Assembly: GCA_903857265.1 (NCBI GenBank)
Contig: CAIODZ010000047.1
Location: 1 to 64,000 of the forward strand
DNA from: an uncultured Phycisphaerales bacterium
Lineage (GTDB): Bacteria; Planctomycetota; Phycisphaerae; Sedimentisphaerales; Anaerobacaceae
Length of the DNA: 64,000 nucleotides
Direction: 5' to 3'
Shown here: positions 49,361 to 58,175 of the stretch, one piece after another
Layout of the letters: each line of letters begins with the position of its first letter
How positions within the stretch are numbered: the stretch's first letter is position 1
Notes under the pieces: model-generated
Seen by the model: only the letters and a program-made list of their open reading frames with translations
Database searches by the model: none
Told to the model about the DNA's origin: nothing
Translations under genes and position numbers: made by a program

Positions 49361-50289
49361 TGTTTATTTCTCCGGGCCGTTACAATCATCGTATCGGCCT
49401 TTTTTAGCCAAGCCGACAGACGAGACAACGGCGAGACAAACATCTTGACCAAAGAAGAGCGGCGAAGCTTATTTTTTGTTGCCGGATGGCAATTATCGCC
49501 GTAAAAAACATATTGCAGCGAGCCAAGCCACCCTTTGGATGATTGTTCATGGCACACATTGACCACATCGAAACCGCATTTTTCGAGCAAGGTGGTAATG
49601 GCGGAAGGGGAAAATATATATAAATGACGGGGGCAGTCCAGATGATACCATTTGTCTTTGAACAACTTTGCGGCGAAACTGTCGTAATTGGGAGTTTTGA
49701 TAAACAGGTAACCGCCTGGTTTACAAAGCGCAAACATTTTTTTAAGGGCCTGTGCCGGGTTATTCATATGTTCGATACAGGACCAGGCGGTAATCAGGTC
49801 AAAGGATTTTTCTTCAAAGGGAGCCGACGTAATTTCCCCGTGGAACACATCAAGGCCATACTGTTTTTTTGCACAGAGGACGGCATTTTCAGAGGTATCG
49901 ACCCCGCTGACCCGACAGTTGCAGAATTGGCGCACCCGGTTGAGAAACTCGCCGTTGCCGCAGCCGATGTCGAGTATGCTCGATTGAGAATTCAGCGTAT
50001 CAAGAATCGTTTTGGGTAAATCCGGTTTTTTATAATTTTTGTTTGTTGACGCAGAGCCGGCCTGATGGGGAGCGTAGTCATCGGGATAAAACCGCGAGAT
50101 ACACTCTGGCGCAATCTGTGGGTTCATATAAACCAGGCCACAATTTTTACACTGAACATATTGAAACTGCCCTTCGAATCCGTGCAGGCGGTCAACCCCC
50201 ATCCGAAACGGTTTGGTATTATTACTTCCGCAGATATTACATAGAACAGGAATTGTCCGGATGTTTTGCGTCATAGGACAGAATTCCAA
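49357..50289 (-). CDS. SAM methyltransferase with N-terminal zinc ribbon
   Basis: Residues ~15-50 hold two CxxC pairs ('CNICGS', 'CKNCGLVYMNPQ'), a zinc-ribbon start common in sugar methyltransferases of glycan clusters. A Methyltransf_11/23 domain follows: 'SSILDIGCGNGEFLNRV', 'VSGVDTSENAVLCA' and 'FDLITAWSCIEHMNNPAQAL'. 310 residues. It overlaps both flanking glycosyltransferase genes, so it is probably made with them and acts on the same glycan. Confidence 0.87.
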   Translation of the reverse strand: MEFCPMTQNIRTIPVLCNICGSNNTKPFRMGVDRLHGFEGQFQYVQCKNCGLVYMNPQIAPECISRFYPDDYAPHQAGSASTNKNYKKPDLPKTILDTLNSQSSILDIGCGNGEFLNRVRQFCNCRVSGVDTSENAVLCAKKQYGLDVFHGEITSAPFEEKSFDLITAWSCIEHMNNPAQALKKMFALCKPGGYLFIKTPNYDSFAAKLFKDKWYHLDCPRHLYIFSPSAITTLLEKCGFDVVNVCHEQSSKGWLGSLQYVFYGDNCHPATKNKLRRSSLVKMFVSPLSRLSAWLKKADTMIVTARRNKQ

Positions 50290-51311
50290 GGCGCTTTATA
50301 TGCGCCTTTTTCAACCAGGTCGAGGATATAACCAGCGATTTTGACTCCGTTGAACTGTTCGTGCGTCCATTTCATCCCGGCATCGGCGATTTTTTTTCTT
50401 TCAGTTTCGTGTTCGAGATACCATTTTGCCAGCTCAAAGAACTCTTCGGCTGTGTCAAAATACCGCAGGTGTAAACCGTTTTTGAAAAGCAAATCCGTAT
50501 CCGGCACTTTCTTTGCCAGAACAAAACTGCCGCAGGAAAGGTATTGCGTCAAACGGTTGGAATGATACAGCCGGATGTTGTTGTCGCCGTTTATGCTGAG
50601 GCCGATTTTTGCCCCGCTGATTGCGTATAAATAATCCATACCTCCGATTTTTGGTTTGCCGCAGCAGCCATGAACGACGCAGTTCGGCATTTTGCTAATC
50701 CGGTTGACAATCTCATAACGCAACTCTTCACCCGGGTATCGGCCCGGGTTATGTTCGATGTAGCCGGTCCACAGGATGTCTTTTTTCCATTTGTTTTCGA
50801 CGTCATAGCGATGGTCGATATCCGGGTCGCAGGAGTTGGGCATAAAGACGCATTTGGAGACGCCCGCATCGCGATATGTTTGCAGGTATTCGCCATCGTT
50901 GGTCGCAAGGAGGATATCAAGCTTTTTAGCGGCATCAATTCTTCCCGGGCGCAGTTGCGGCCAGGCATCTCCGTCAAATCCGACCAACACCGCTTTCGGT
51001 GCCGCCTGCCGCATTTGTTCTATGGTCTCCGCATCAAGCATTCTGACGAAACTTATGAATATTATATCCGGCCTGTAATTTTCAATGGCTTTGGCCAGCA
51101 GCGAATCAGCTTTATTTTTGGCAAACAGACGGGCGACGACCCTGTTCCTGAGAGGGCTTAGCCCCATAGCGGTTTCAAAATAACTGAACTGGCGAACATC
51201 GTGCCCCAGACGAATAAATCCCTTAGCTAATTTTATGGGGTTATTTTTAAACATCTGGACCGCGTCAAACCGCAGGTCCGAAACCATAAATATTTTTTTT
51301 ACGTTTGGCAT
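50271..51311 (-). CDS. CgeB/DUF3880-like glycosyltransferase
   Basis: A 346-residue GT-B-like protein. 'AVLVGFDGDAWPQLRPGRIDAAKKLDILLATN' and 'CVFMPNSCDPDIDHRYD' resemble the CgeB/YkvP family. 'IGLSINGDNNIRLYHSNRLTQYLSCGSFVLAKKVPDTDLLF' is the typical C-terminal block with the acceptor/donor E-region ('GLHLRYFDTAEEFFELA'). It heads the minus-strand unit and is divergent from the acyltransferase at 51474. Confidence 0.82.
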   Translation of the reverse strand: MPNVKKIFMVSDLRFDAVQMFKNNPIKLAKGFIRLGHDVRQFSYFETAMGLSPLRNRVVARLFAKNKADSLLAKAIENYRPDIIFISFVRMLDAETIEQMRQAAPKAVLVGFDGDAWPQLRPGRIDAAKKLDILLATNDGEYLQTYRDAGVSKCVFMPNSCDPDIDHRYDVENKWKKDILWTGYIEHNPGRYPGEELRYEIVNRISKMPNCVVHGCCGKPKIGGMDYLYAISGAKIGLSINGDNNIRLYHSNRLTQYLSCGSFVLAKKVPDTDLLFKNGLHLRYFDTAEEFFELAKWYLEHETERKKIADAGMKWTHEQFNGVKIAGYILDLVEKGAYKAPWNSVL

Positions 51312-51358
51312 CAGTTCATAATACTAAGACGCAACGCGATGATAATCAAGCGCAAGGA

Positions 51359-51386
51359 TTGACCCCATACAGAACTTAGGTTAATA
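51359..51386 (+). promoter_or_regulatory. Putative promoter for the acyltransferase gene
   Basis: TTGACC, 16 bases, TTAATA, about 90 bases before the acyltransferase start in the divergent spacer. Moderate match. Confidence 0.35.
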
Positions 51387-51473
51387 TCATGGCAACGATT
51401 TGTATGTGTCTAACTTAATGTAAGCTTTTGCACAGAGCCGTAAATATACAGGTTTGGCTTAGAGATATCTTTT

Positions 51474-52115
51474 ATGATTGCGGGCCAATCACGGCGGTTA
51501 TGTGATTGGGGATCGGGTATGAAGAAACATGTTTTCAGATTATTTCTTTTAGATCACTGTATTTACCGGCTATGGCGGATAGTCCGGTGGTTTCAGCGAC
51601 GGGCAGAATCGTGGAGTAATCGTAGATTAATGTCACAACTTGCCTCTTGTGGCAAGGGGGTTGGTTTTTACGGCCGGATAGTTATTCATTCACCAAAAAA
51701 TGTAGTGATAGGCAATAATGTGCACATTGGGGATAACGCTTGGATACAAGGAAATGGAGGGCTGACTGTCGGGGATAATTGTCATATAAGCAGGAATTTT
51801 GTCCTCTACACAGCCAATCATTGTTACGAAGGAGATCGTATTCCCTATGATGAGCAGCTTGTGAAGAAACCAGTTGTCATTGGTCGCAACGTGTGGATAG
51901 GTATGAATGTATGTATCGCGCCGGGCACCAAAATAGGCGATGGCGCCATAATCGGTATGGGTACTGTTGTGTCTGGCGATGTCCCCTCGCGCTCCATTAT
52001 CGGTAGTGAAAAATGGCGTATCCTGGGATATCGGGACAAAGATGAATATGATAAACTTGATAAGAACCAGGAATATGGGGGGCCAGGCGGCATACCGTTC
52101 CACGCAGATGCCTGA
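51474..52115 (+). CDS. Hexapeptide-repeat acyltransferase (maltose/galactoside acetyltransferase type)
   Basis: Left-handed beta-helix O-acyltransferase. Repeats such as 'NVVIGNNVHIGDNAWIQGNGGLTVGDNCHIS' and 'VVIGRNVWIGMNVCIAPGTKIGDGAIIGMGTVVSGDVP' define it, and the active-site His is in 'LYTANHCYEGD'. It probably acetylates a sugar of the polysaccharide from acetyl-CoA. Two starts are possible: ATG 51474 (ORF track) or ATG 51519 (MKKHVFRLFL), the latter with GGGGA close upstream. The last 8 bases overlap a short ORF that leads into the next gene. Confidence 0.85.
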   Translation: MIAGQSRRLCDWGSGMKKHVFRLFLLDHCIYRLWRIVRWFQRRAESWSNRRLMSQLASCGKGVGFYGRIVIHSPKNVVIGNNVHIGDNAWIQGNGGLTVGDNCHISRNFVLYTANHCYEGDRIPYDEQLVKKPVVIGRNVWIGMNVCIAPGTKIGDGAIIGMGTVVSGDVPSRSIIGSEKWRILGYRDKDEYDKLDKNQEYGGPGGIPFHADA

Positions 52116-52320
52116 GAGTGTGGGCTTGAGAGAAAAGAGGGCTGACGACTATTACAATACGTTAGGATATACAGAAATAAAATGCCAACACGGAGGTTTG
52201 TTTCCGCGTAGAAAGGCATGGATACGCCTTCTTCCGTGTCGAAAGTATTTTAGAAAGAACCTGTATTTTGCGGCAATACGCGGAAACAGAAAAGAAACCT
52301 TACGAGGACGGGTTAAATAA
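52108..52320 (+). CDS. Small basic hypothetical protein (70 aa)
   Basis: An ORF from ATG 52108 to the TAA at 52318-52320 fills the space between the acyltransferase and the kinase-like fusion gene. It overlaps the acyltransferase stop by 8 bases (ATGCCTGA) and ends 6 bases before the next ATG, the tight spacing of a translated operon gene. The product is rich in Arg and Lys ('RLLPCRKYFRKNLYFAAIRGNRKE'), with no recognised domain. It may instead be leader sequence or a decayed gene. Confidence 0.4.
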   Translation: MPESVGLREKRADDYYNTLGYTEIKCQHGGLFPRRKAWIRLLPCRKYFRKNLYFAAIRGNRKETLRGRVK

Positions 52321-52326
52321 ACAAAT

Positions 52327-53613
52327 ATGTGCGGATTATGGAAAACAATACGCAGGACTCTGCGTGACCCTAAGCGATTGCGCCGGGCTATGCTTGAGCA
52401 GATGCCGAACGTTATTCACGCGGGAAATCGCGCCATTGCCACAAGAGTTAAGGAGTGGGACGGGGAATACTTTAAAAAAACATTCGAAAACACGGACATA
52501 GGCAAATCATGTTTTGAGCGGGAGATGGAGGCAGACCGGCTGTTTGGAACCAGGTCATGGAAGCCGCCCATTAAAGATAAGGGGCCGCTTTGGTTTACAA
52601 CGCCGCTATACCCTGAGGAAAAACGACTGGATATTGCTGTTGCGGGATTAGACCAGCCGACCAGAATTGAAATTGCCAGGCAGGCCATATCAATTCTTTT
52701 TGACATCTTTTTTGCGGGATACGCACATCGGGACTTTCAGTCCAAAAACCTGTTTTGGATTGACCAACAACTTATTCTTATTGATTACGAGTGTATCGAG
52801 CCCTATCCGGAAGGGAAACGTCCTCCTTTTGTCCTGTCTTACGACATAACAGGAGAGGGTTTGGAAAGCCCTTTCAAGACAGGAAAGATGTGCTATACAT
52901 GCGAGAAACGGCACGGGGTTTCTGTTCAATGCACCCTGGGAATACCGGCTGAGCAGGCGATTGAAGAGTTCCGCAAGGAATTGAAGAATAAGCTTCGGGA
53001 GGCATGCCTGACTTTCGCAACGGGACAAACGCGACATACTTGTAAGGCCGAGCGAATATATTCGTCTTTTGAGCTGCCGTATTTCCGCGTTATGCCGGAT
53101 GAAGCACAGCGGGATTCATCGATAAGATTCAAGGATTTCGGGATAACCGAAGAAAATATTCGCGGCAAATCAGTAATAGACTTTGGCAGTAATGCGGGAG
53201 GAACGCTCTTCGCGCTGCAAAAGTACAATCCGGCACAGTGCCTTGGGATTGAGTATGATTCGGACAAGGTGCTTATCGCACAGCAAATGGCTGCATACAA
53301 CGGGCTAAATAACGTGAGGTTCATTCAAGGGGACATAGACCTGACAAGCGTACAAGATTTAGGCGGGCCGCATAATGTGGTTTTTTGCCTTGCGGTAGAG
53401 GCACACGTTAAAAATCCGGAGAAGCTCTTTGGGCTTCTTTCCCAGGTAACGACTGAAGTTTTATTCTTCGAGGGGAATTCGACAACCAATCCCAAAAAGG
53501 CAAAAAAGGCCTTGACCGAGGCGGGATTCCGTGACGTCAGTATATTGGGCACATCGAGAGACGATGTACTTGCCAGTAATAATTGCAGACCTTTGCTGAT
53601 AGCTACAAAATAA
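52327..53613 (+). CDS. Fusion: kinase-like domain + SAM methyltransferase
   Basis: 428 residues in two parts. The N-terminal ~190 residues resemble a small eukaryotic-type/LPS-kinase-like fold: a Glu-rich helix ('CFEREMEADRLFG'), the catalytic-loop-like 'GYAHRDFQSKNLFW' (HRD at 134-136, Asn 141) and a metal Asp in 'LILIDYECIEPYP' (D153), as in WaaP/RIO-type kinases. No clear glycine-rich loop is seen. A linker with CxxC ('CYTCEKRHG') follows. The C-terminal part is a methyltransferase with motif I 'SVIDFGSNAGGTLFAL', acidic 'LGIEYDSDKVLIAQQ' and 'NVRFIQGDIDL'. Phosphorylation plus methylation of a glycan end, as in O-antigen chain terminators, is a plausible role (inference). Confidence 0.72.
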   Translation: MCGLWKTIRRTLRDPKRLRRAMLEQMPNVIHAGNRAIATRVKEWDGEYFKKTFENTDIGKSCFEREMEADRLFGTRSWKPPIKDKGPLWFTTPLYPEEKRLDIAVAGLDQPTRIEIARQAISILFDIFFAGYAHRDFQSKNLFWIDQQLILIDYECIEPYPEGKRPPFVLSYDITGEGLESPFKTGKMCYTCEKRHGVSVQCTLGIPAEQAIEEFRKELKNKLREACLTFATGQTRHTCKAERIYSSFELPYFRVMPDEAQRDSSIRFKDFGITEENIRGKSVIDFGSNAGGTLFALQKYNPAQCLGIEYDSDKVLIAQQMAAYNGLNNVRFIQGDIDLTSVQDLGGPHNVVFCLAVEAHVKNPEKLFGLLSQVTTEVLFFEGNSTTNPKKAKKALTEAGFRDVSILGTSRDDVLASNNCRPLLIATK

Positions 53614-53638
53614 AAAAAGGGAAAAGGAGTCAGAAGTA

Positions 53639-54652
53639 TTATCTTTTTCGGTTTTTTGCCGGTGACTTTTTAGTCGGTATATACGATTTTATGGGCAGCG
53701 ACGGACGCGATTCTTTTTTACTCAGGAGGCGGTCAAAGTAATCGATAGTTTTTTTCAAACCTTCCCGCAAGGGAACTGCCGGCTGCCAGTCGAGGTTCTT
53801 TTTTGCGAGTGTTATATCAGGGCACCGCTGCCTGGGGTCGTCAGAAGGTAACGGCTTACGCACTAATTTGGAATGGGAGCCAACGAGGTCGATAACGGCT
53901 TGCGCCAGTTCGAGAATGGTGTTTTCAGTTGGATTGCCGAGATTGACTGGGCCTGTGAAATCATCGGGGGTATCCATCAGGCGAATAAAGGCCTCAATCA
54001 GGTCGTCAACGTAACAAAACGAGCGGGTTTGTGAGCCGTCGCCGTAAATGGTTATAGGTTCGTTTTTGAGTGCCTGTATTATGAAATTCGAGACGACCCT
54101 GCCGTCGTTGGGGTGCATCCGCGGGCCATAAGTATTAAAAATTCGAGCGACTTTTATGCGTAGCTTGTGCTGTCGGTAATAATCGAAAAACAGCGTTTCT
54201 GCGCAGCGTTTACCCTCGTCGTAACAGGAACGAATGCCTATAGGATTAGTATGGCCCCAGTAGGATTCGGTTTGCGGGTGAACGTCGGGGTCGCCATAGA
54301 CCTCGCTTGTGGAGGCCTGAAAAATTTTGGCCTTGATGCGTTTGGCCAACCCTAACATATTTATGGCGCCGTGGACGCTTGTCTTTGTGGTTTGGACCGG
54401 GTCAAACTGGTAATGAATGGGCGAGGCGGGACAGGCGAGGTTGTAAATTTCATCTACCTCGACATACAGCGGAAAAGTTACATCGTGACGCATAATTTCG
54501 AAACGGGGATTGTCCATAAGGTGGGCGACGTTGTCTTTTCTTCCTGTGAAGTAGTTGTCAACGCAGAGGACATCGTTTCCGGCCTTTAGAAGACGCTCGC
54601 AGAGATGTGAGCCAAGAAAACCCGCTCCGCCTGTAACAAGAATCCGTTTCAT
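53639..54652 (-). CDS. UDP-glucuronate decarboxylase (UDP-xylose synthase), copy 2
   Basis: Same family and nearly the same blocks as the copy at 31068: '[18 protein letters not shown]', '[11 protein letters not shown]', '[16 protein letters not shown]' and '[24 protein letters not shown]'. It would make UDP-xylose from UDP-glucuronate. The start is set at ATG 54652 ([11 protein letters not shown]), because the 27 residues before it in the ORF track are unrelated. It has a basic C-terminal tail not present in copy 1 ('[16 protein letters not shown]'). It is more GC-rich than copy 1 and converges on the kinase-like fusion gene. Confidence 0.92.
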   Translation of the reverse strand: MKRILVTGGAGFLGSHLCERLLKAGNDVLCVDNYFTGRKDNVAHLMDNPRFEIMRHDVTFPLYVEVDEIYNLACPASPIHYQFDPVQTTKTSVHGAINMLGLAKRIKAKIFQASTSEVYGDPDVHPQTESYWGHTNPIGIRSCYDEGKRCAETLFFDYYRQHKLRIKVARIFNTYGPRMHPNDGRVVSNFIIQALKNEPITIYGDGSQTRSFCYVDDLIEAFIRLMDTPDDFTGPVNLGNPTENTILELAQAVIDLVGSHSKLVRKPLPSDDPRQRCPDITLAKKNLDWQPAVPLREGLKKTIDYFDRLLSKKESRPSLPIKSYIPTKKSPAKNRKR

Positions 54653-54807
54653 TGTTCGACCTTCTATAACCTTTTTAATTATGAACCACAATCGTCCGGC
54701 GGTTATTATATCTTGCGCGCCGGCAAAAACCAATAGGGAATTGACTGCTTTGGTGCTGTTGCCTACAATGACTGGACTTGAAAATTATTTAACCTGAGGA
54801 CAGTCAA

Positions 54808-55650
54808 ATGCCCCAGCAAAAAGAGCCGCTTGTAACGATTTGTATGCCTCACTGGCAGGTGCAGGAGCTGATAACGCTTTGCCTGCGGGCGATTCGTAAG
54901 TTTACCACTAAAATACCGATTGAGGTAATCGTGGTGGATAACGGCTCAGAGGATGAATCGCTGGATTATCTTCGGGGGCTTAAATGGATACGATTGATAG
55001 AACGGCGCAAACAGGACCTTCCTGCGTTCTGGGTGGACGGTTTCGTTTCGGCGCTGGACATTGGCTTTGCCAACAGCCACAGCGAGTATTTCATTATTAT
55101 GCACACGGATACCATTGTAAGGCATCCGGGGTGGCTGGAGAGGATGCTTGAGCCGATGCAGAATGACCCGAAGTGTGCTGCGTCAGGGGCGTGGAAACTT
55201 GAGTTAAGAAATCCGCTGAATGAGTTTTTAAGAAAAATCACCGATACCAAAAAGGCGCAGCTCTGGTTCAAGAGGACTTTCCTTGGAGACCAAAAAGCCA
55301 GACAGCGGCCGCGTGAGTTATGCCCGCGTGATTACTGTGCGCTTTATCGCTCGGAACCAATAAGACGACTTGGGCTTCATTTTGATTCCGCGGGCAAGTA
55401 CAAGGGTTACACCGCGGGCGAACAGATGTATTATCAGCTCAAGGAAAACGGCTATCACGCCTCGGTGATTGATACCGTCGAGATGATGAAATATATGGTT
55501 CACCTCGCGCACGCTACCGCTGGTCTGCGACCTGCCGAACGACGCCTGGGACACTTGCGGGCACAGGTAAAGGCGGAATATAAAATCCGCCGGCTTTTCA
55601 ATTCGAATCTGGCGAAAGAGTTGATGGAAGATACGAGTTTGGACCAGTAA
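54808..55650 (+). CDS. GT2 family glycosyltransferase
   Basis: GT-A transferase of about 280 residues. 'LVTICMPHWQVQELITLCLRAI' and 'VIVVDNGSEDESLDYLRGL' are the nucleotide-binding blocks. The DXD-like acidic motif is in 'YFIIMHTDTIVRHPGWLERML', and 'RDYCALYRSEPIRRLG' follows. It lacks C-terminal membrane helices, so it is soluble or peripherally bound. It stands between copy 2 of UXS and the rhamnose genes and may transfer one of those sugars. Confidence 0.86.
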   Translation: MPQQKEPLVTICMPHWQVQELITLCLRAIRKFTTKIPIEVIVVDNGSEDESLDYLRGLKWIRLIERRKQDLPAFWVDGFVSALDIGFANSHSEYFIIMHTDTIVRHPGWLERMLEPMQNDPKCAASGAWKLELRNPLNEFLRKITDTKKAQLWFKRTFLGDQKARQRPRELCPRDYCALYRSEPIRRLGLHFDSAGKYKGYTAGEQMYYQLKENGYHASVIDTVEMMKYMVHLAHATAGLRPAERRLGHLRAQVKAEYKIRRLFNSNLAKELMEDTSLDQ

Positions 55651-55677
55651 TTTCGCGACGGGTTTTCGCGGCAGCAA

Positions 55678-56691
55678 TCACCTGTTCTTGTACATCGAAT
55701 CGTAATACTTCTGGTAATCGCCTGATACCACGTTGGCAAGCCAGTTGCGGTTTGCCAGATACCAGTCAATTGTCTTGACGATACCCTGCTCGAAAGATAC
55801 CGAGGGCTTCCAGTTTAGCTTGTTGATTATTTTTGAAGCGTCGATGGCGTATCGCCTATCGTGGCCGGGGCGGTCGGTAACGTGTTTGATTAGTGATTCC
55901 GGTTTGCCCAGGCGGCCAAGTATCAGCCGGACGACGTCGATGTTGGCTTTCTCGTTGCAGCCGCCGATGTTATAAATTTCTCCTGGTGCCGCTTCAGTCA
56001 GGACCTTCCAGATTGCGGTGCAATGGTCATAAACATAAAGCCAGTCGCGGATTTGCATACCGTCGCCGTAAACGGGAAGCTGTTTGTCGTTCAGCGCGTT
56101 ATTTATCATCAGCGGGATGAGCTTTTCGGGGAATTGATAAGGTCCGTAGTTGTTCGAGCAGCGGGTGATATTGTATTGGACGCCGAAAGTATGTCCGAAT
56201 GCGCGGACGAGAAGGTCTGCCGATGCCTTACTGGCTGAATACGGCGAGTTTGGGCTAAGCGGCGTATCCTCCGTAAACATACCTTCGCGCCCAAGGGCGC
56301 CATAAACCTCATCGGTTGAAATCTGGACGAATTGCCGGAGTTTCTTGTCTCTTGTCGCCTCAAGAAGCGTCAATGTCCCTGTAACGTTGGTTTCGATAAA
56401 AATTTTCGGCTCTGATATCGAACGGTCAACATGGCTTTCAGCGGCAAAGTTCACGATCGAGTCGATTTTGAATTCGTCGATGATACGCTCGATAAGTTTG
56501 GCGTCGCAGATATCGCCTTTTATGAATTTATGATTCTTGTTATTTTCAAAGCCGGCGAGATTTTCAAGATTGCCCGCATAAGTCAGCTTGTCGAGATTGA
56601 CGACGAAACAATCCGGTTGTTCGGAAAGAATCATCCTCACGAAATTACTGCCGATAAAGCCGGCTCCGCCTGTAACGAGTAATTTTCTCAT
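55678..56691 (-). CDS. rfbB: dTDP-glucose 4,6-dehydratase
   Basis: Second step of dTDP-L-rhamnose synthesis. '[19 protein letters not shown]' is the NAD site, 'VNFAAESHVDRSI' and 'FVQISTDEVYGALG' carry the substrate and catalytic Thr-Asp-Glu residues, and 'SPYSASKASADLLVRA' supplies YxxxK. 'NNYGPYQFPEKLIPLMI' is the family sugar-binding block. 337 residues, as usual. Last gene of the rfbA-C-D-B unit, 15 bases after rfbD. Confidence 0.97.
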   Translation of the reverse strand: MRKLLVTGGAGFIGSNFVRMILSEQPDCFVVNLDKLTYAGNLENLAGFENNKNHKFIKGDICDAKLIERIIDEFKIDSIVNFAAESHVDRSISEPKIFIETNVTGTLTLLEATRDKKLRQFVQISTDEVYGALGREGMFTEDTPLSPNSPYSASKASADLLVRAFGHTFGVQYNITRCSNNYGPYQFPEKLIPLMINNALNDKQLPVYGDGMQIRDWLYVYDHCTAIWKVLTEAAPGEIYNIGGCNEKANIDVVRLILGRLGKPESLIKHVTDRPGHDRRYAIDASKIINKLNWKPSVSFEQGIVKTIDWYLANRNWLANVVSGDYQKYYDSMYKNR

Positions 56692-56693
56692 AT

Positions 56694-56717
56694 CCTTTGA
56701 CTCCGCTCAGGACTGGG
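56694..56717 (-). repeat. 'CCTTTGACTCCGCTCAGGACTGGG' dispersed repeat copy
   Basis: Matches the unit at 57612 (CCTTCGACTTTGCTCAGGACAGG) with a few changes. It supplies the last codons and TGA stop of rfbD and lies between rfbD and rfbB. The same type of unit is widely seen as dispersed repeats in environmental genomes. Confidence 0.6.
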
Positions 56718-57591
56718 CCTGTTTAAGGAATTCCTCTAAAGATACCTGCCAGGGTTTAATCGGGCCGTTGAGCAAGGGCCTTATTTTGCTGCAATCGAAT
56801 CTGCTGTTTAACGGCCTGGCCGCCGCGGAAGGAAAATCACTGGTTTTGCATGGGGCCAGTTGAACGCCGAGATTAAGCTTTTCTGCAATAAACCGGGCGA
56901 CTTCGAGCCGGCTGGCGTATCTCTGGCTCGCGAAATGGTATATGCCCGTCGGTTTTTTGCTGATGAGGTCGCAAATGGCCCTGGCGGCCTCGGTTGTCGC
57001 GGTAGGCGAGCCGATCTGGTCATCGACAACCTTCATTTCCTTTTGCCCGGCTTCGCCCGGCTTCGCCGAGGCGAGCGTCCGCGCCTTTTGAATAATTTTA
57101 TTTATGAAATTATCGCCGTTGCGCCCGTAAGTCCACTCGACCCGCATGATACAGTAATGGCAGTGGTTTTCAGTCAGCAGACGCTCGCCCGCAAGCTTGG
57201 TTCTGCCGTAAGCATTTATCGGATGCGGAATGTCCTTCTCGGTATATGGTTTATCGGAGGTGCCGTCGAAAACAAAATCGGTGCTTATATGAAGGACCCA
57301 TGCGTCTGATTTTCTCGCGGATAAGGCGAGCATCCTTACGGCCTCGGCGTTGACGCGAAACGCAAGCTCGGTTTCAGTCTCGGCTTTTTCAACATTGGTA
57401 TAAGCGGCACAATTAACTATCGTATGAGCCGGATGAATTAAGCTGAGCAGTTGGTGTTCATTTGTAATGTCGAACTCCGGCAGGTCAAACACCTCGTAAT
57501 CGATGCCCCGGCTTTTGCACTCCGACGCGACGTCTGTGCCTAACATTCCCTTGCCACCGAGTATGATTATTTTATCCGGAGAGTTGCTCAT
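56707..57591 (-). CDS. rfbD: dTDP-4-dehydrorhamnose reductase
   Basis: Last step of dTDP-L-rhamnose synthesis, using NADPH. 'IIILGGKGMLGTDVASECKSRG' is the cofactor loop, and 'VNCAAYTNVEKAETE' is the RmlD signature. 'FVFDGTSDKPYTEKDIPHPINAYGRTKLAGER' includes the catalytic Tyr and Lys, and 'RVEWTYGRNGDNFI' follows. 294 residues. It overlaps rfbC by 4 bases. A short repeat makes the last residues. Confidence 0.96.
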   Translation of the reverse strand: MSNSPDKIIILGGKGMLGTDVASECKSRGIDYEVFDLPEFDITNEHQLLSLIHPAHTIVNCAAYTNVEKAETETELAFRVNAEAVRMLALSARKSDAWVLHISTDFVFDGTSDKPYTEKDIPHPINAYGRTKLAGERLLTENHCHYCIMRVEWTYGRNGDNFINKIIQKARTLASAKPGEAGQKEMKVVDDQIGSPTATTEAARAICDLISKKPTGIYHFASQRYASRLEVARFIAEKLNLGVQLAPCKTSDFPSAAARPLNSRFDCSKIRPLLNGPIKPWQVSLEEFLKQAQS

Positions 57592-58175
57592 TTGTTTTCC
57601 CCGTATCGTGGCCCTTCGACTTTGCTCAGGACAGGCAGTTTGTCTTTAGGAATGTCCTTGAGCCGGGGATAACCGGCATCCTTCTTCGAAACCAGCGGGG
57701 CGTTAATCGGCCAGGTAATTCCAATGTCCGGGTCATTCCAGATTATACCGCCCTCGGTTGTCGGGCTGTAGTAGTCGGTGCATTTATAAGAAAATAACGC
57801 GGTGTCACTTACTACGCAAAAACCGTGTGCAAAACCAGGCGGGATATACATCTGTTTGTGATTTTCCGCCGATAGCGTTTCGCCGAACCACTGTCCGAAA
57901 TTCGGCGAGCCGACGCGAATATCGACCGCCACGTCAAGAACCTCGCCGGATAATACCTGCACTAATTTGCCCTGTGCGTGAGGATTTTGAAAGTGGAGAC
58001 CCCGCAGGGCGCCCTTTGTCGAAAATGAGACGTTATCCTGCACAAACGGCTGACTCAATCCCGCTTCTTCATAGCGTTTGCCGCTGAATGTTTCGATAAA
58101 AAAACCGCGTGCGTCGCCGAAAACATCGGGTTCAATAATCAGCACACCGGGAAGTTTCGTCTGTGTAACTTTCAT
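57588..58175 (-). CDS. rfbC: dTDP-4-dehydrorhamnose 3,5-epimerase
   Basis: Third step of the rhamnose pathway, a cupin-fold epimerase of 195 residues. 'GDARGFFIETFSGKRY', 'QDNVSFSTKGALRGLHFQNPHAQGKLVQVLSGEV' with the catalytic His, and 'YIPPGFAHGFCVVSD' are all present. The end 'KDKLPVLSKVEGPRYGENK' includes 'VLSKVEG', coded by the dispersed repeat at 57612, so the normal C-terminus has been replaced or extended. Immediately adjacent to rfbA (0-base gap). Confidence 0.96.
   Translation of the reverse strand: MKVTQTKLPGVLIIEPDVFGDARGFFIETFSGKRYEEAGLSQPFVQDNVSFSTKGALRGLHFQNPHAQGKLVQVLSGEVLDVAVDIRVGSPNFGQWFGETLSAENHKQMYIPPGFAHGFCVVSDTALFSYKCTDYYSPTTEGGIIWNDPDIGITWPINAPLVSKKDAGYPRLKDIPKDKLPVLSKVEGPRYGENK
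57612..57638 (-). repeat. 'CCCTTCGACTTTGCTCAGGACAGG' dispersed repeat copy
   Basis: Falls in frame at the C-terminus of rfbC (codes 'LPVLSKVEG'). Companion to the copy at 56694. Confidence 0.6.
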
